DNA from: Bacteroidota bacterium
Lineage (GTDB): Bacteria > Bacteroidota > Bacteroidia > JACPRZ01
Length of the DNA stretch: 32,286 nt
Reading direction: 5' to 3'
Assembly (NCBI GenBank): GCA_016193485.1
Contig: JACPRZ010000005.1
Coordinates: forward strand, 1-32,286
Both the position numbers and the translations under genes were made by a program. Positions 24,647-32,286 of the stretch are shown here, piece by piece. Within the stretch, counting starts at the first letter, position 1. Each line of letters begins with the position of its first letter. The notes under the pieces are model-generated. The model was not told the DNA's origin, did no database searches, and was given only the letters and a program-made list of their open reading frames with translations.

Positions 24647-27373
24647 ATGTCAAGACCTAAAAAACAACAACCGGAATTGCCGGCAACGGCAGAACAACCG
24701 GTTCCTGTAAACGGCAACGGTTCCATTTCAAATATCACCCATGTTTCGGGAATGTACAAGAGTTGGTTCCTTGATTATGCTTCGTATGTAATTCTTGACC
24801 GTGCGGTTCCCGCCCTTGAAGACGGGTTGAAACCCGTACAGCGAAGGTTGCTTCATGCCATGTGGGAAATGGAAGACGGCCGGTATCACAAGGTCGCCAA
24901 CATCATCGGGCAGACCATGAAGTACCATCCTCATGGAGATGCTTCAATAGGTGATGCGCTTGTGCAACTCGGGCAGAAAGAACTCCTGATCGATACCCAG
25001 GGCAACTGGGGAAATATTCATACCGGAGACAGCGCTGCCGCGCCCAGGTACATTGAAGCGCGTTTGTCAAAATTCGCTCTTGAAGTCGCGTTTTATCCAA
25101 AGACAACACAGTGGCAGGCATCCTATGACGGGAGGGGGAAAGAACCTGTATTTCTGCCGATGAAATTCCCGCTCCTTCTTGCGCAGGGTATTGAGGGAAT
25201 TGCTGTGGGATTGTCGTGTAAAATCCTTCCGCATAATTTCAATGAACTGATTGACGGAGCAATAAAAGTACTCAGAGGCAGGAAGCCGGAAATATTTCCG
25301 GATTTCCCTACAGGCGGGCTTGCCGATTTTTCGCAGTATAATGACGGTGAAAGGGGGGGGCGTGTGCGGGTGAGGGCTAAAATTGCCGAACAGGACAAAA
25401 AAACGCTGATCATTACCGAGATCCCTTTCGGAACAACTACCGTTTCACTGATAGCATCCATTCTTAAAGCAAATGATAAGGGAAAAATTAAAATTAAAAG
25501 CGTTGAGGATAATACTGCCGAAAAAGTAGAGATACTTGTTCACCTTCCTGCAGGCGTTTCACCCGACAAAACCATAGATGCCTTATATGCGTTTACCGAT
25601 TGCGAAGTGAGCATATCTCCCAATGCCTGCGTAATTGAAAACGATAAACCGCGGTTTTTGACTGTTTCAGAAATTTTAAAAATTTCAACAGGGAAAACTC
25701 TTGATCTCCTTAAACTGGAACTTGAAATTAAACGCGATGAACTCCTGACCGACTGGAAATATTATTCCCTTGAAAGAATTTTTATTGAAAAACGGGTTTA
25801 TAGGCAGATTGAAGAGTGTAAAACATGGGAAGATGTAATCGATACCATCCGTAAAGGAATGAAACCCTACATGAAAAAATTAGTTGCACCCGACAATAAA
25901 CCGGTCCCGGAACTTGCCGATGAGGATATTGTGAAACTTACCGAAATAAAAATAAAACGTATATCAAGGTTTGATCTTGATAAAGCGGAGGAAAATATCA
26001 AGTCAATAGAGGAGGAACTAAAGAAGGTAAAACATAACCTCGCAAACATTGTTGACTATACGGTTGAATATTTCAAAGAACTGAAACGCAAATATGGTGA
26101 CGGAAGGGAGCGCAAAACCGAAATCAAGCCCTTTGAGACCATTGTAGCCGCAAAAGTGGCGACCGCTAATGAAAAATTATATGTCAACCGCGAGGAGGGA
26201 TTTGCCGGTTTCGGCATGAAGAAGGATGACTTCGTTTGCGACTGTTCCGATATTGACGATTTAATAGTCATCAGGAAAGACGGCATCATGGTCGTGAAAA
26301 AAATTGCCGAGAAGGATTTCTTTGGCAAGGAGATCATGCATGTCGGAGTATGGAAGCGTGGTGATGAAAGAACTGTTTACAACCTGATATATGTTGACGG
26401 ACAGAAGGGTGTGGCGCGTGCAAAGCGGTTTGCCGTTACCGGTGTAACCCGCGATAAAGAATACCCGCTGACAAAAGGAAAAGAGGGCTCAAAAGTAATT
26501 TACCTTACCGCCAATCCCAACGGTGAAGCCGAAGTGGTGAGGATTTATCTAAGGCAGAAGCAGGGATTGCGCAAGACCGAGTTTGATTTTGATTTCAGCG
26601 CACTTGAAGTCAAAGGCAGGGGCGCTGGCGGAAATATAATTACCCGGCAGACCGTTAACCGCGTTGCTCACAGGGAAAAAGGAGTGTCAACGCTTGGCGC
26701 CAGGACAATATGGTTTGACGATACCGTGATGCGGCTGAATGTGGATGAGCACGGGACTTTCCTCGGTGAATTTAATCCCGAGGATAAGGTGCTTACCGTA
26801 ATGCAATCGGGTCACTACCAGTTACATTCCTTCGATCTCTCCGAACATTTTGACGATGATATGATCCTCATTGAAAAATATTTCCCTGAGAAGCCGCTTT
26901 CAGCCGTCTATTATGACGGTGAGACGAAACAATATATGGTAAAGCGATTCATTGTGGAAAAAACCGACCGGAAAGTTCCTTTCATTACTGAAAACCCGGA
27001 TTCACACATTGAAATTGCCTCAACCGATACCAACCCCGTTGTTGAAATTTCATTCGGCAAAGAAGGGGGGGGGCAGAAAAGAAACAAAAAGGTCAATCTT
27101 GCCGAATTTATTGAAGTAAAAGGATTAAAAGCCAAAGGAAACCAATTAAGTGCCGGTAAAGTTAAGGAGGTAAACCAGCTGCAGTCCGAAACACCACCTT
27201 CTGGTACAACCGCAGTAACTTCTGAAGAAAATGAAAAAGGTGGTGACGTAAAAACTAAAGAACTACCAAAAGAATCCTCCGGTACCGCTCCAACAGTCGG
27301 GAAAGAAAGTTCCGGAAAAAAAAAGAAGGTTGATAAAAATGAGGTCAAAGGTAGGCAGGCGAAGTTGTTCTGA
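24647..27373 (+). CDS. parC: DNA topoisomerase IV subunit A (ParC-type)
   Basis: The DNA-cleaving subunit. The 908-residue protein begins with a polar tail and then the winged-helix core: EDGLKPVQRRLLHAM, the quinolone-pocket helix KYHPHGDASIGDAL, and the catalytic Tyr at residue 135 in AAPRYIEARLSK. A coiled-coil follows around 430-480 (LDKAEENIKSIEEELKKVKHNL). The C-terminal domain is of the diverged type found in Bacteroidota ParC, not the six-blade GyrA pinwheel with a canonical GyrA box, which supports the ParC call. The last ~90 residues are a low-complexity Lys/Glu/Ser/Thr tail. Two long G runs lie in the gene: G8 at 25353-25360 and G9 at 27065-27073. It is in an operon with parE. Confidence 0.92.
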   Translation: MSRPKKQQPELPATAEQPVPVNGNGSISNITHVSGMYKSWFLDYASYVILDRAVPALEDGLKPVQRRLLHAMWEMEDGRYHKVANIIGQTMKYHPHGDASIGDALVQLGQKELLIDTQGNWGNIHTGDSAAAPRYIEARLSKFALEVAFYPKTTQWQASYDGRGKEPVFLPMKFPLLLAQGIEGIAVGLSCKILPHNFNELIDGAIKVLRGRKPEIFPDFPTGGLADFSQYNDGERGGRVRVRAKIAEQDKKTLIITEIPFGTTTVSLIASILKANDKGKIKIKSVEDNTAEKVEILVHLPAGVSPDKTIDALYAFTDCEVSISPNACVIENDKPRFLTVSEILKISTGKTLDLLKLELEIKRDELLTDWKYYSLERIFIEKRVYRQIEECKTWEDVIDTIRKGMKPYMKKLVAPDNKPVPELADEDIVKLTEIKIKRISRFDLDKAEENIKSIEEELKKVKHNLANIVDYTVEYFKELKRKYGDGRERKTEIKPFETIVAAKVATANEKLYVNREEGFAGFGMKKDDFVCDCSDIDDLIVIRKDGIMVVKKIAEKDFFGKEIMHVGVWKRGDERTVYNLIYVDGQKGVARAKRFAVTGVTRDKEYPLTKGKEGSKVIYLTANPNGEAEVVRIYLRQKQGLRKTEFDFDFSALEVKGRGAGGNIITRQTVNRVAHREKGVSTLGARTIWFDDTVMRLNVDEHGTFLGEFNPEDKVLTVMQSGHYQLHSFDLSEHFDDDMILIEKYFPEKPLSAVYYDGETKQYMVKRFIVEKTDRKVPFITENPDSHIEIASTDTNPVVEISFGKEGGGQKRNKKVNLAEFIEVKGLKAKGNQLSAGKVKEVNQLQSETPPSGTTAVTSEENEKGGDVKTKELPKESSGTAPTVGKESSGKKKKVDKNEVKGRQAKLF

Positions 27374-27440
27374 TTTTTTTCCCTTCATATTTACATCTTC
27401 GTTTCATTTTCCAATTCTTAGTGGCTGACGCACGCAACCA

Positions 27441-27535
27441 TGAAATAATAAATAATAAATAAAGAATAAAAAATAACGAAATTATATGGTCTCTGCACTT
27501 TGTAATTTGTTATTTCTTATTTGGTTATTTGTCAT
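27441..27535. repeat. AT-rich imperfect inverted repeat
   Basis: A left arm of repeated AAATAA units ending AATAACGAAATTA (about 27443-27484) and a right arm starting TAATTTGTTATTTC (about 27503-27535) are imperfect inverted copies. The right arm encodes the hydrophobic stretch that mimics a signal peptide in the orphan ORF at 27486. Confidence 0.55.
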
Positions 27536-27758
27536 TACCCTTTCCACAGGTACGAATGATGAGATTTTTGTTAAATATAACATCGCAGAAAAAAACACCT
27601 CAATTTTATTATTTGATGTTTTCGGAAGGAAACTATCAACGCAACAAATTAATAATAAATTTACAAAAATTGATTTATCCGGTTATTCCAGCGGCATTTA
27701 TTTTTTGCTTATTAAAAGCAGCAATCAATCCTTTTCAAAATCATTTATTAAATACTGA
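27486..27758 (+). pseudogene. Orphan T9SS type A sorting-domain remnant
   Basis: The ORF from the ATG at 27486 has 90 codons. Its last ~65 residues are a recognisable T9SS sorting domain missing its first strand: VKYNIAEKNTSILLFDVFGRKL, then IDLSGYSSGIYFLLIKS, ending KSFIKY. The usual start of the domain (a LYPNP-like motif) and the whole cargo protein are absent. The N-terminal ~18 residues look like a signal peptide (NLLFLIWLFVITL) but are encoded by the right arm of an AT-rich inverted repeat. I therefore read this as the 3' scrap of a lost secreted-protein gene joined by chance to repeat DNA. A functional mini-protein of signal peptide plus sorting domain is possible but less likely. Confidence 0.6.
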
Positions 27759-27777
27759 ATTTCCATCCGATAATTTC

Positions 27778-27860
27778 GGGTGTATCCCAAAATGCACTTT
27801 TTGTGAGGGATGCCATCACTTAGAGTGATGGTATCCCTTTGTGCATTTTGGGATACACCC
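27778..27860. mobile_element. 83-bp palindromic MITE-like element with 8-bp target duplication
   Basis: Perfect 20-bp terminal inverted repeats, GGGTGTATCCCAAAATGCAC at 27778-27797 and its complement at 27841-27860. Inside them are further 15-bp arms (27806-27820 and 27824-27838, one mismatch) around a 3-base loop. The 8-mer ATAATTTC lies directly before (27770-27777) and directly after (27861-27868): an exact target duplication. It is non-coding, and strongly folded if transcribed. It lies between the orphan sorting-domain scrap and selU. The 562-base gap 27374-27935 contains only these elements. Confidence 0.85.
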
Positions 27861-27909
27861 ATAATTTCTGCCTTCCTGTTGTTCTTACTCATGCCGTTTT
27901 TCTTATTAT

Positions 27910-27917
27910 TACCTTTG
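27910..27917 (+). promoter_or_regulatory. -7 box TACCTTTG before selU/mnmH
   Basis: An exact TAnnTTTG match 18 bases before the TTG start at 27936. A -33 box at the standard spacing is not visible. It lies 42 bases right of the MITE-like element. Confidence 0.4.
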
Positions 27918-27935
27918 TGAAAACAAAGTTCACTT

Positions 27936-29015
27936 TTGGCAAACACTCTTTCAATAGACGGTTTTCTTTCAAAAGCAATGGATATCCCTGTCATTGACGT
28001 CCGCTCTCCCAAAGAATTTCACCGGGGTCACATTCCGGGCGCTTTTAATATTCCGCTGTTTGACAATGAAGAACGGGCGATTGTTGGGACCACTTATAAG
28101 CAGGTCGGCAGGGAACCTGCACTGAAAATTGGTTACGGAATTGCTGGGGTAAAAAGTGACGATATCGTAAAAAGAATATCTGAAATTGCCCCCGGACGGG
28201 AAGTCCTGGTGTATTGCTGGAGGGGGGGTATGCGCAGTGCCGGGGTGGCATCGCTCCTTGACAAGAACGGATTTAACGTATCTGTCCTGCAAAAGGGATA
28301 TAAAGCATACCGCAATTTCCTGATGGAGCGATTTTCAAAACCGGCAAAAATCATTCTCCTTGGCGGCATGACCGGCAGCGGAAAAACGGAAATTTTACAG
28401 GAACTCGGTAAACATGGTGAACAGGTAATTGACCTGGAAGAACTGGCGCGCCACAAGGGCTCGGCTTTTGGTGCCCTGGGCCAGCAACCCCAACCGACAA
28501 CAGAGCAATTCCAGAATGATATTTTTACAAAATGGTTGATGATGGATTTGCAAAAACCAATCTGGCTTGAAGATGAATCCATGACCATTGGGACCGTCAA
28601 TTTACCGATTCCCCTGTACAGGCAAATGCGTGAAGCGCACGTAATAAACATTGAGATTGAGAGAAAAATCCGTGTAGGGCGCTTGGTTCTTGAATATGCA
28701 CGGTTTGATAAAGAAACACTGAAATATATTTTTTACAGGATAGGTGAGCGGCTTGGCAGTCAAAATGTACAGAGGGCTGTTGCCGCCATTGATAAAGAAG
28801 ATTTTTACACCGCTGCAGAGATAAGTTTGGTTTATTACGATGTGGCATATCTGCATGGCATTGATAAGAGGAAAAAGGAAAGCGTTACCGGATTGAAATT
28901 AAATTCAGGTAATCCGGCAGAAAACAGCGTAAAGGTTTTGGAAAGGGCGCATGAAGTGTACAGTTCCCTATATTTGTCACCTGAAGTCAAAGTGTTGTCA
29001 GGTGTTTCCACCTGA
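27936..29015 (+). CDS. mnmH: tRNA 2-selenouridine synthase
   Basis: MnmH (SelU, YbbB) replaces the 2-thio group of the wobble uridine in certain tRNAs by selenium, via a geranylated intermediate, using selenophosphate. The 359-residue protein has the expected two parts. A rhodanese domain covers about 1-125, with PVIDVRSPKEFHRGHIPGAFNIPLFDNEERAIVG and the catalytic Cys 94 in VYCWRGGMRS. A P-loop domain follows, with GGMTGSGKT at 143-151. The start is a TTG at 27936, chosen because the conserved N-terminus begins right after it and no in-frame ATG precedes it; the next ATG (27978) would cut into the rhodanese domain. No selD is in the window, so selenium use by this organism remains inferred. 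Confidence 0.93.
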   Translation: MANTLSIDGFLSKAMDIPVIDVRSPKEFHRGHIPGAFNIPLFDNEERAIVGTTYKQVGREPALKIGYGIAGVKSDDIVKRISEIAPGREVLVYCWRGGMRSAGVASLLDKNGFNVSVLQKGYKAYRNFLMERFSKPAKIILLGGMTGSGKTEILQELGKHGEQVIDLEELARHKGSAFGALGQQPQPTTEQFQNDIFTKWLMMDLQKPIWLEDESMTIGTVNLPIPLYRQMREAHVINIEIERKIRVGRLVLEYARFDKETLKYIFYRIGERLGSQNVQRAVAAIDKEDFYTAAEISLVYYDVAYLHGIDKRKKESVTGLKLNSGNPAENSVKVLERAHEVYSSLYLSPEVKVLSGVST

Positions 29016-29044
29016 TCACTTATAACTCTTATTTTTATTCAAAC

Positions 29045-29594
29045 ATGAATCCATTGTATTGGATATTGATTGCTGCCGGAGCAATACTCCTCATTTTCCT
29101 GCTCTTCTATAATTCCCTTATCAGCAAACGCAACCAGGCCGAAAACGCTTTTGGCGGGATTGATGTGATGCTGAAAAAAAGATATGATCTTATTCCTAAT
29201 CTTGTTGCGGCAGTAAAAGGATATATGCAGCATGAGCAAAACCTTCTTACCGAGATAACGGAATTACGGGGAAAAGCGATGAATGAAAATATTGCCACTA
29301 ATGAAAAGGTAATGCTTGATAATAAAATTGCCGGATTATTGGCGGGAATTTTTGCCCGGGTGGAAAATTATCCCAACCTGAAGGCGAGTGAAAATGTGTT
29401 GCACCTTCAGGCATCACTCAATGAAATTGAAGAGCAGATATCAGCCGCGCGCTTACAATAATGGCGTGGAAATGTTCCCTTCTAATATTGTAGCGGGTAT
29501 AATGGGGTTGAAAAGAAGGAATTTCTTTGAGATAGCGGAAGAAGAGAGGAAGAATGTAAAGGTATCCACCATCCCCCCTCCCCCCTCTTATTAG
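29045..29594 (+). pseudogene. LemA family protein, frameshifted
   Basis: LemA proteins are small membrane-anchored coiled-coil proteins of unclear function. The first frame (29045-29461, 138 codons) gives the membrane anchor (residues about 5-23) and the LemA body: KRNQAENAFGGIDVMLKKRYDLIPNLV, then NEIEEQISAARLQ and stop. The family normally continues with AYNN.VEMFPSN. That continuation is present in another frame from about 29449 to 29594: RAYNNGVEMFPSNIVAGIMG, then KRRNFFEIAEEERKNVKVS. The break lies in GCCGCGCGCTTAC at about 29444-29456, consistent with loss of one GC pair from a GC run (or +1). The final residues TIPPPPSY come from a repeat inserted at the natural end of the gene. It may be a real mutation, a sequencing error or, less likely, recoding. 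Confidence 0.85.
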
Positions 29595-29645
29595 TTGAGG
29601 AGTAGTAGTAAGTCCCCTCTTGAAAGAGGGGATTTAGGGGTGTGT
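29569..29645. repeat. C/G-rich palindromic repeat between lemA and DUF3137
   Basis: A C-rich stretch is followed by the hairpin CCCCTCT-TGAA-AGAGGGG (29614-29631) and GATTTAGGGGTG. It is of the intergenic palindrome type scattered through Bacteroidota genomes. It supplies the last codons and stop of the shifted lemA frame. Confidence 0.6.
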
Positions 29646-29668
29646 CATATAAAACCAATTTATTAATA

Positions 29669-30922
29669 ATGAACACAAAATCCGAACCCGAACTCAAATC
29701 TTTTTATTCCGAACAATTAGTTCCGCCCCTGTCCGTCATAGACAAAACCCGGAAAAAAGCGCTCAGATGGATATGGGCTGTAACGATTCCGGTTGCTGTC
29801 ATTATCCTGCTCTTTGTTTTTACTTTTCTGCTTCCTTTTCTGACCGGAAACACAGGTAAAAAATTTTCTGAACTCCTGACCCCGGCACTTCCTGATAATG
29901 TTTCATCATTGCAAACCCGCATTCAATCCATCTCATCCAGAATTCAGGCACACCCCGATTCAGCGCAGATTCTATCGGGTGAACTTGAAAAAATTCAGAG
30001 GGAAGCCACCGCAGTTCAGAAGGATTTATCTTCAAAAATTTCAAATCCTTTTGCACCGGGTAATTTTGAGATAAGCGTTTCCAATCCGCAGTTTATTACT
30101 TTTTTATGGATTGGCGGCATGATCATAAGCGTTGGATTGCTCGTTTTTACCGCGTTCAGAGCATCACGCACGGTACGTAAACTGAAAGATGAATTTAAAA
30201 CCGTAATTATTCCCAAAATCGTATCCTTTTATAACAGTAACCTGACCTACCAGAAAGACAGGTTCATCAGTCGAACGGAATTTTCGTCCTGCCGTATTTT
30301 TGAACCTGAAGAGAAATATTCTGATGGAACAGTGCATTATTCCGGTGAGGACTATGTAAGCGGCATTCTTGAAAAAACAAGGATTGAATTCTGCGAACTG
30401 AAATACTACAAAGAGAAAATCGTTAAATTCGGGAAAGAAACGAGGCGATCGCGAAGATGGATTTTCAGAGGTCTTTTCGCCAAAGCCGACTTCAATAAAA
30501 ATTTCACAACCGATCTCGTTGTGTTGCCGGATACGGCAGAGAAACTTTTCGGTTTCATAGGGCAGGCGCTGCAGTCGTGGAATTTTACGAGGGACAAACT
30601 TGTAAAACTGGAAAACCCCGAATTTGAAAAGGAGTTTGTGGTTTACGGCAATGATCCCATTGAAAGCAGGTATATTCTTTCACCGGCACTCATGACACGG
30701 ATGACCGACTACAAACGGAAAACAAAACGCAAAGTTCATTTTTCTTTCAGAACTTCAAACATGTACCTTGCAATCCCCATTTCAAAAGACCTGTTTGAAC
30801 CATCCCTGTTCAAAACGCTTGTCCGTTATGAACCCATCAGGGAATATTACGAATCCATTGCTCTTGTTGCCGATGTTGTGACTGACCTCGATCTGAATAC
30901 CCGTATCTGGTCGAAAAGGTAA
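29669..30922 (+). CDS. DUF3137 membrane protein, LemA partner
   Basis: With the ATG at 29669 the protein has 417 residues. Two membrane spans are clear, about 34-57 and 142-164, with a helical segment between them (LQTRIQSISSRIQAHPD...). The large C-terminal part faces the cytoplasm and carries the DUF3137 signature: FISRTEFSSCRIFEPEEKYSG-like start, then LEKTRIEFCELKYYKE, RGLFAKADFNKNF and a long tail to TRIWSKR. Genes of this family often sit beside lemA, as here, which supports both calls. Function is unknown. A GTG at 29642 in the same frame lies at the edge of the palindromic repeat and would add nine unlikely residues. If lemA is broken, this partner remains intact. Confidence 0.85.
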   Translation: MNTKSEPELKSFYSEQLVPPLSVIDKTRKKALRWIWAVTIPVAVIILLFVFTFLLPFLTGNTGKKFSELLTPALPDNVSSLQTRIQSISSRIQAHPDSAQILSGELEKIQREATAVQKDLSSKISNPFAPGNFEISVSNPQFITFLWIGGMIISVGLLVFTAFRASRTVRKLKDEFKTVIIPKIVSFYNSNLTYQKDRFISRTEFSSCRIFEPEEKYSDGTVHYSGEDYVSGILEKTRIEFCELKYYKEKIVKFGKETRRSRRWIFRGLFAKADFNKNFTTDLVVLPDTAEKLFGFIGQALQSWNFTRDKLVKLENPEFEKEFVVYGNDPIESRYILSPALMTRMTDYKRKTKRKVHFSFRTSNMYLAIPISKDLFEPSLFKTLVRYEPIREYYESIALVADVVTDLDLNTRIWSKR

Positions 30923-30941
30923 TAATTTGATCTCTTTTTGC

Positions 30942-31670
30942 ATGATTGAAACATTTTTTTTTACTTTTTGGACAAAACTGTTTAGCAATCCTGACGATTT
31001 TTTTCAGAAATATTTACCGGGTAATAAAAAATGGCCTCCATATTTTGTATTAACCCTTATTGTCTTCGGTATCAGTTACGGGATTGACCGCATTGATGCG
31101 CAATTGATTAAGAACGATTTGAAAGGGAATCTGGACGAAATTCCGTTCATTAATAACTGGCTTGGATACTGGATTATGGCAATTATCGGAGGGGTAATGG
31201 GTGGTAGTATTTTATATCTCATTGGCAGTTGGTTTTTCAATGTTCGGCTCAAATGGTCAAAAGGTACGGGTAACATTACAAAATCAAGATTTATTTTCCT
31301 TTATTCCGGAGTTATTTATGGCTGGGTAATCATTTTGGTAACCTTTACCGGGATGCTCCTTAACCCTAAACCCTACGATCCGGATTCTGATATAAACCTT
31401 TGGGATTTATCTACCCTTTGTATCCAGTTGTTCTTTGTCTATTATTCAATATATGTAAGTTATTGCGGAGTCAGATCAATTACAGATGCTGATAAATTCA
31501 GAAGAAAAATATGGTTTCTCATTTTACCTGTTGTTTTTTATACCATACTTTACATTACTTTATTTGTTTTGGTTTTTAATTATATTAAATCTTTACCTGA
31601 TAACTTATCCTTCCCTGATGACTCGCCTTTTGCATTATGTATGCCTTCCTTTGAAACCGGAGTGAATTAA
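30942..31670 (+). CDS. Yip1-like five-span membrane protein
   Basis: With the ATG at 30942 the protein has 242 residues and about five hydrophobic spans: roughly 32-48, 73-97, 117-140, 156-176 and 190-213. The N-terminus FFTFWTKLFSNPDDFFQKYL is the typical lead-in of Yip1-domain proteins in bacteria, and the span count fits Yip1. Its role in bacteria is not established. It starts 19 bases after the DUF3137 gene and is probably co-transcribed with it. A TTG at 30927 would add five residues. The family call is by pattern, not by a decisive motif. Confidence 0.7.
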   Translation: MIETFFFTFWTKLFSNPDDFFQKYLPGNKKWPPYFVLTLIVFGISYGIDRIDAQLIKNDLKGNLDEIPFINNWLGYWIMAIIGGVMGGSILYLIGSWFFNVRLKWSKGTGNITKSRFIFLYSGVIYGWVIILVTFTGMLLNPKPYDPDSDINLWDLSTLCIQLFFVYYSIYVSYCGVRSITDADKFRRKIWFLILPVVFYTILYITLFVLVFNYIKSLPDNLSFPDDSPFALCMPSFETGVN

Positions 31671-31726
31671 TACTCAATTTGCCTATCTCATTCCCTTTTC
31701 CTACCTTTACGGCAAATTTTATTCCC

Positions 31727-32286
31727 ATGTTTACCCAAACATCTCCGCCATCAGAACGGTTAAACAGCAATATTGACGTATTAACCTTCGCCCTCGCCTT
31801 ATCCTTTGCTTTTTCATCACAATCGCTCTCCCAACCCTGGATTAACCGGGATAATCCTCCTCAGAATTTTTTCGATATTCAAAAATCTTTTAATAATTAC
31901 TGGCAGGGAAAAACCGTTCAGAAAGGTAAAGGATGGATGCCCTATAAAAGGTGGGAATATTTCTGGGAACCGCGCGTTGGCGCCTCCGGCAAATTTCCGG
32001 ATGCAATGGTAATTTATATGGAATGGTTGAAAGAAAAACAAAATAGTGTTGCAAAATCAGGCATGGCGGGTAATTGGACTTCGCTCGGTCCCCTCCAGGT
32101 TCCCACTTATGGCGGTGCAGGAAGGATTAATTGCATACGATTTGATCCGACTAATTCCAGCACTATCTGGGCAGGGTCTCCTTCCGGTGGATTGTGGAAA
32201 AGCGATGATGGCGGAACTACGTGGAGTACCAATACCGATCTCCTTCCAATCATAGGGGTATCAGATATCGCAATTGACCCGACCAA
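31727..32286 (+). CDS. Secreted beta-propeller protein, 5' part only
   Basis: Reading from the ATG at 31727 gives 186 codons, open to the window end. A signal peptide occupies about residues 1-36 (hydrophobic core VLTFALALSFAFS) with an unusually long polar lead of some 16 residues. Next comes a lead-in domain I associate with large Bacteroidota surface proteins: NFFDIQKSFNNYW, then GWMPYKRWEYFWEPRV. From about residue 125 the propeller begins: WTSLGPLQVP, GAGRINCIRFDP, then SGGLWKSDDGGTTWS, an Asp-box blade. Blade style resembles the two paralogues at 7367 and 10650, but the lead-in differs, so it is a separate subfamily. A T9SS domain would be expected beyond the window. Confidence 0.85.
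   Translation, partial: MFTQTSPPSERLNSNIDVLTFALALSFAFSSQSLSQPWINRDNPPQNFFDIQKSFNNYWQGKTVQKGKGWMPYKRWEYFWEPRVGASGKFPDAMVIYMEWLKEKQNSVAKSGMAGNWTSLGPLQVPTYGGAGRINCIRFDPTNSSTIWAGSPSGGLWKSDDGGTTWSTNTDLLPIIGVSDIAIDPT

Noticed and set aside
22758..27373. GyrB/GyrA assignment for the topoisomerase pair
   Set aside because: The adjacent B-then-A order, the short B subunit and the diverged C-terminal domain with a charged tail fit ParE/ParC better, though gyrase was considered.
27778..27860. Riboswitch or leader hairpin of selU/mnmH
   Set aside because: The element is bounded by an 8-bp target duplication and lies upstream of the probable -7 box, so it would not be in the mRNA.
29444..29456. Programmed frameshifting in lemA
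   Set aside because: There is no slippery heptamer or downstream pseudoknot-like structure visible, and LemA is not known to be recoded. An indel or sequence error is simpler.
29388..29594. A separate small protein after lemA
   Set aside because: Its residues from RAYNNGVEMFPSN onward are the LemA tail in a shifted frame; the part before that is out-of-frame LemA DNA.
1..32286. CRISPR arrays, tRNA or rRNA genes, intact transposases
   Set aside because: No regularly spaced direct repeats, no tRNA-like cloverleaf with a CCA-type end, no rRNA sequence and no transposase motif were seen by eye.

Overview
The window comes from a member of the Bacteroidota. The evidence is threefold. There are several proteins with, or resembling, the C-terminal sorting domain of the type IX secretion system (T9SS). 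Many genes are preceded by the Bacteroidota promoter box TAnnTTTG, and Shine-Dalgarno sites are not evident. The core genes also have Bacteroidota-type architecture (ParE/ParC pair, rhodanese-P-loop MnmH/SelU, LemA next to DUF3137). No species can be named from the sequence alone. No tRNA, rRNA, CRISPR array or intact transposase gene was seen.

Left edge (1-3.1 kb): an AT-rich minus-strand operon of three unfamiliar genes. They encode a Cys/His-rich single-span membrane protein, a secreted TPR-like protein and a secreted, probably beta-barrel protein cut by the window edge. A gene-poor strip (3.1-3.7 kb) then holds a 45-residue scrap of an RHS/YD-repeat protein between GC-rich palindromes. 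It looks like the border between accessory DNA and the core chromosome.

3.7-7.0 kb: uracil-DNA glycosylase (ung), a 42-residue lipoprotein, an OsmC-family protein, a secreted barrel-like protein and lipoyl synthase (lipA). A 149-bp MITE-like element with an exact 8-bp target duplication follows. 7.4-13.8 kb: two tandem, paralogous, T9SS-exported beta-propeller proteins of more than 1000 residues. 13.9-17.9 kb: a Roco protein (LRR-Roc-COR) followed closely by an AlbA_2/Schlafen-type protein. This pair looks like an accessory sensor-effector cassette and is the best candidate for an undescribed system. Its LRR half is much more AT-rich than its GTPase half.

17.9-21.1 kb: a minus-strand operon encoding a split transketolase with a secreted von Willebrand A protein wedged between the two subunits, with gaps of only 5-7 bases. 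21.2-27.4 kb: a nest of palindromes, ychF, a perfect 39-bp hairpin, then parE and parC. 27.4-27.9 kb: an orphan T9SS sorting-domain remnant and a second MITE-like palindrome, also with an 8-bp target duplication. 27.9-32.3 kb: selU/mnmH, a frameshifted lemA, its usual partner DUF3137, a Yip1-like membrane protein and the start of another secreted propeller protein.

The core genes serve DNA repair, lipoylation, sugar-phosphate metabolism, chromosome decatenation and tRNA modification. The accessory genes are mostly envelope or secreted proteins. Intergenic spaces are repeatedly occupied by small palindromic elements, two of which carry clear marks of transposition.
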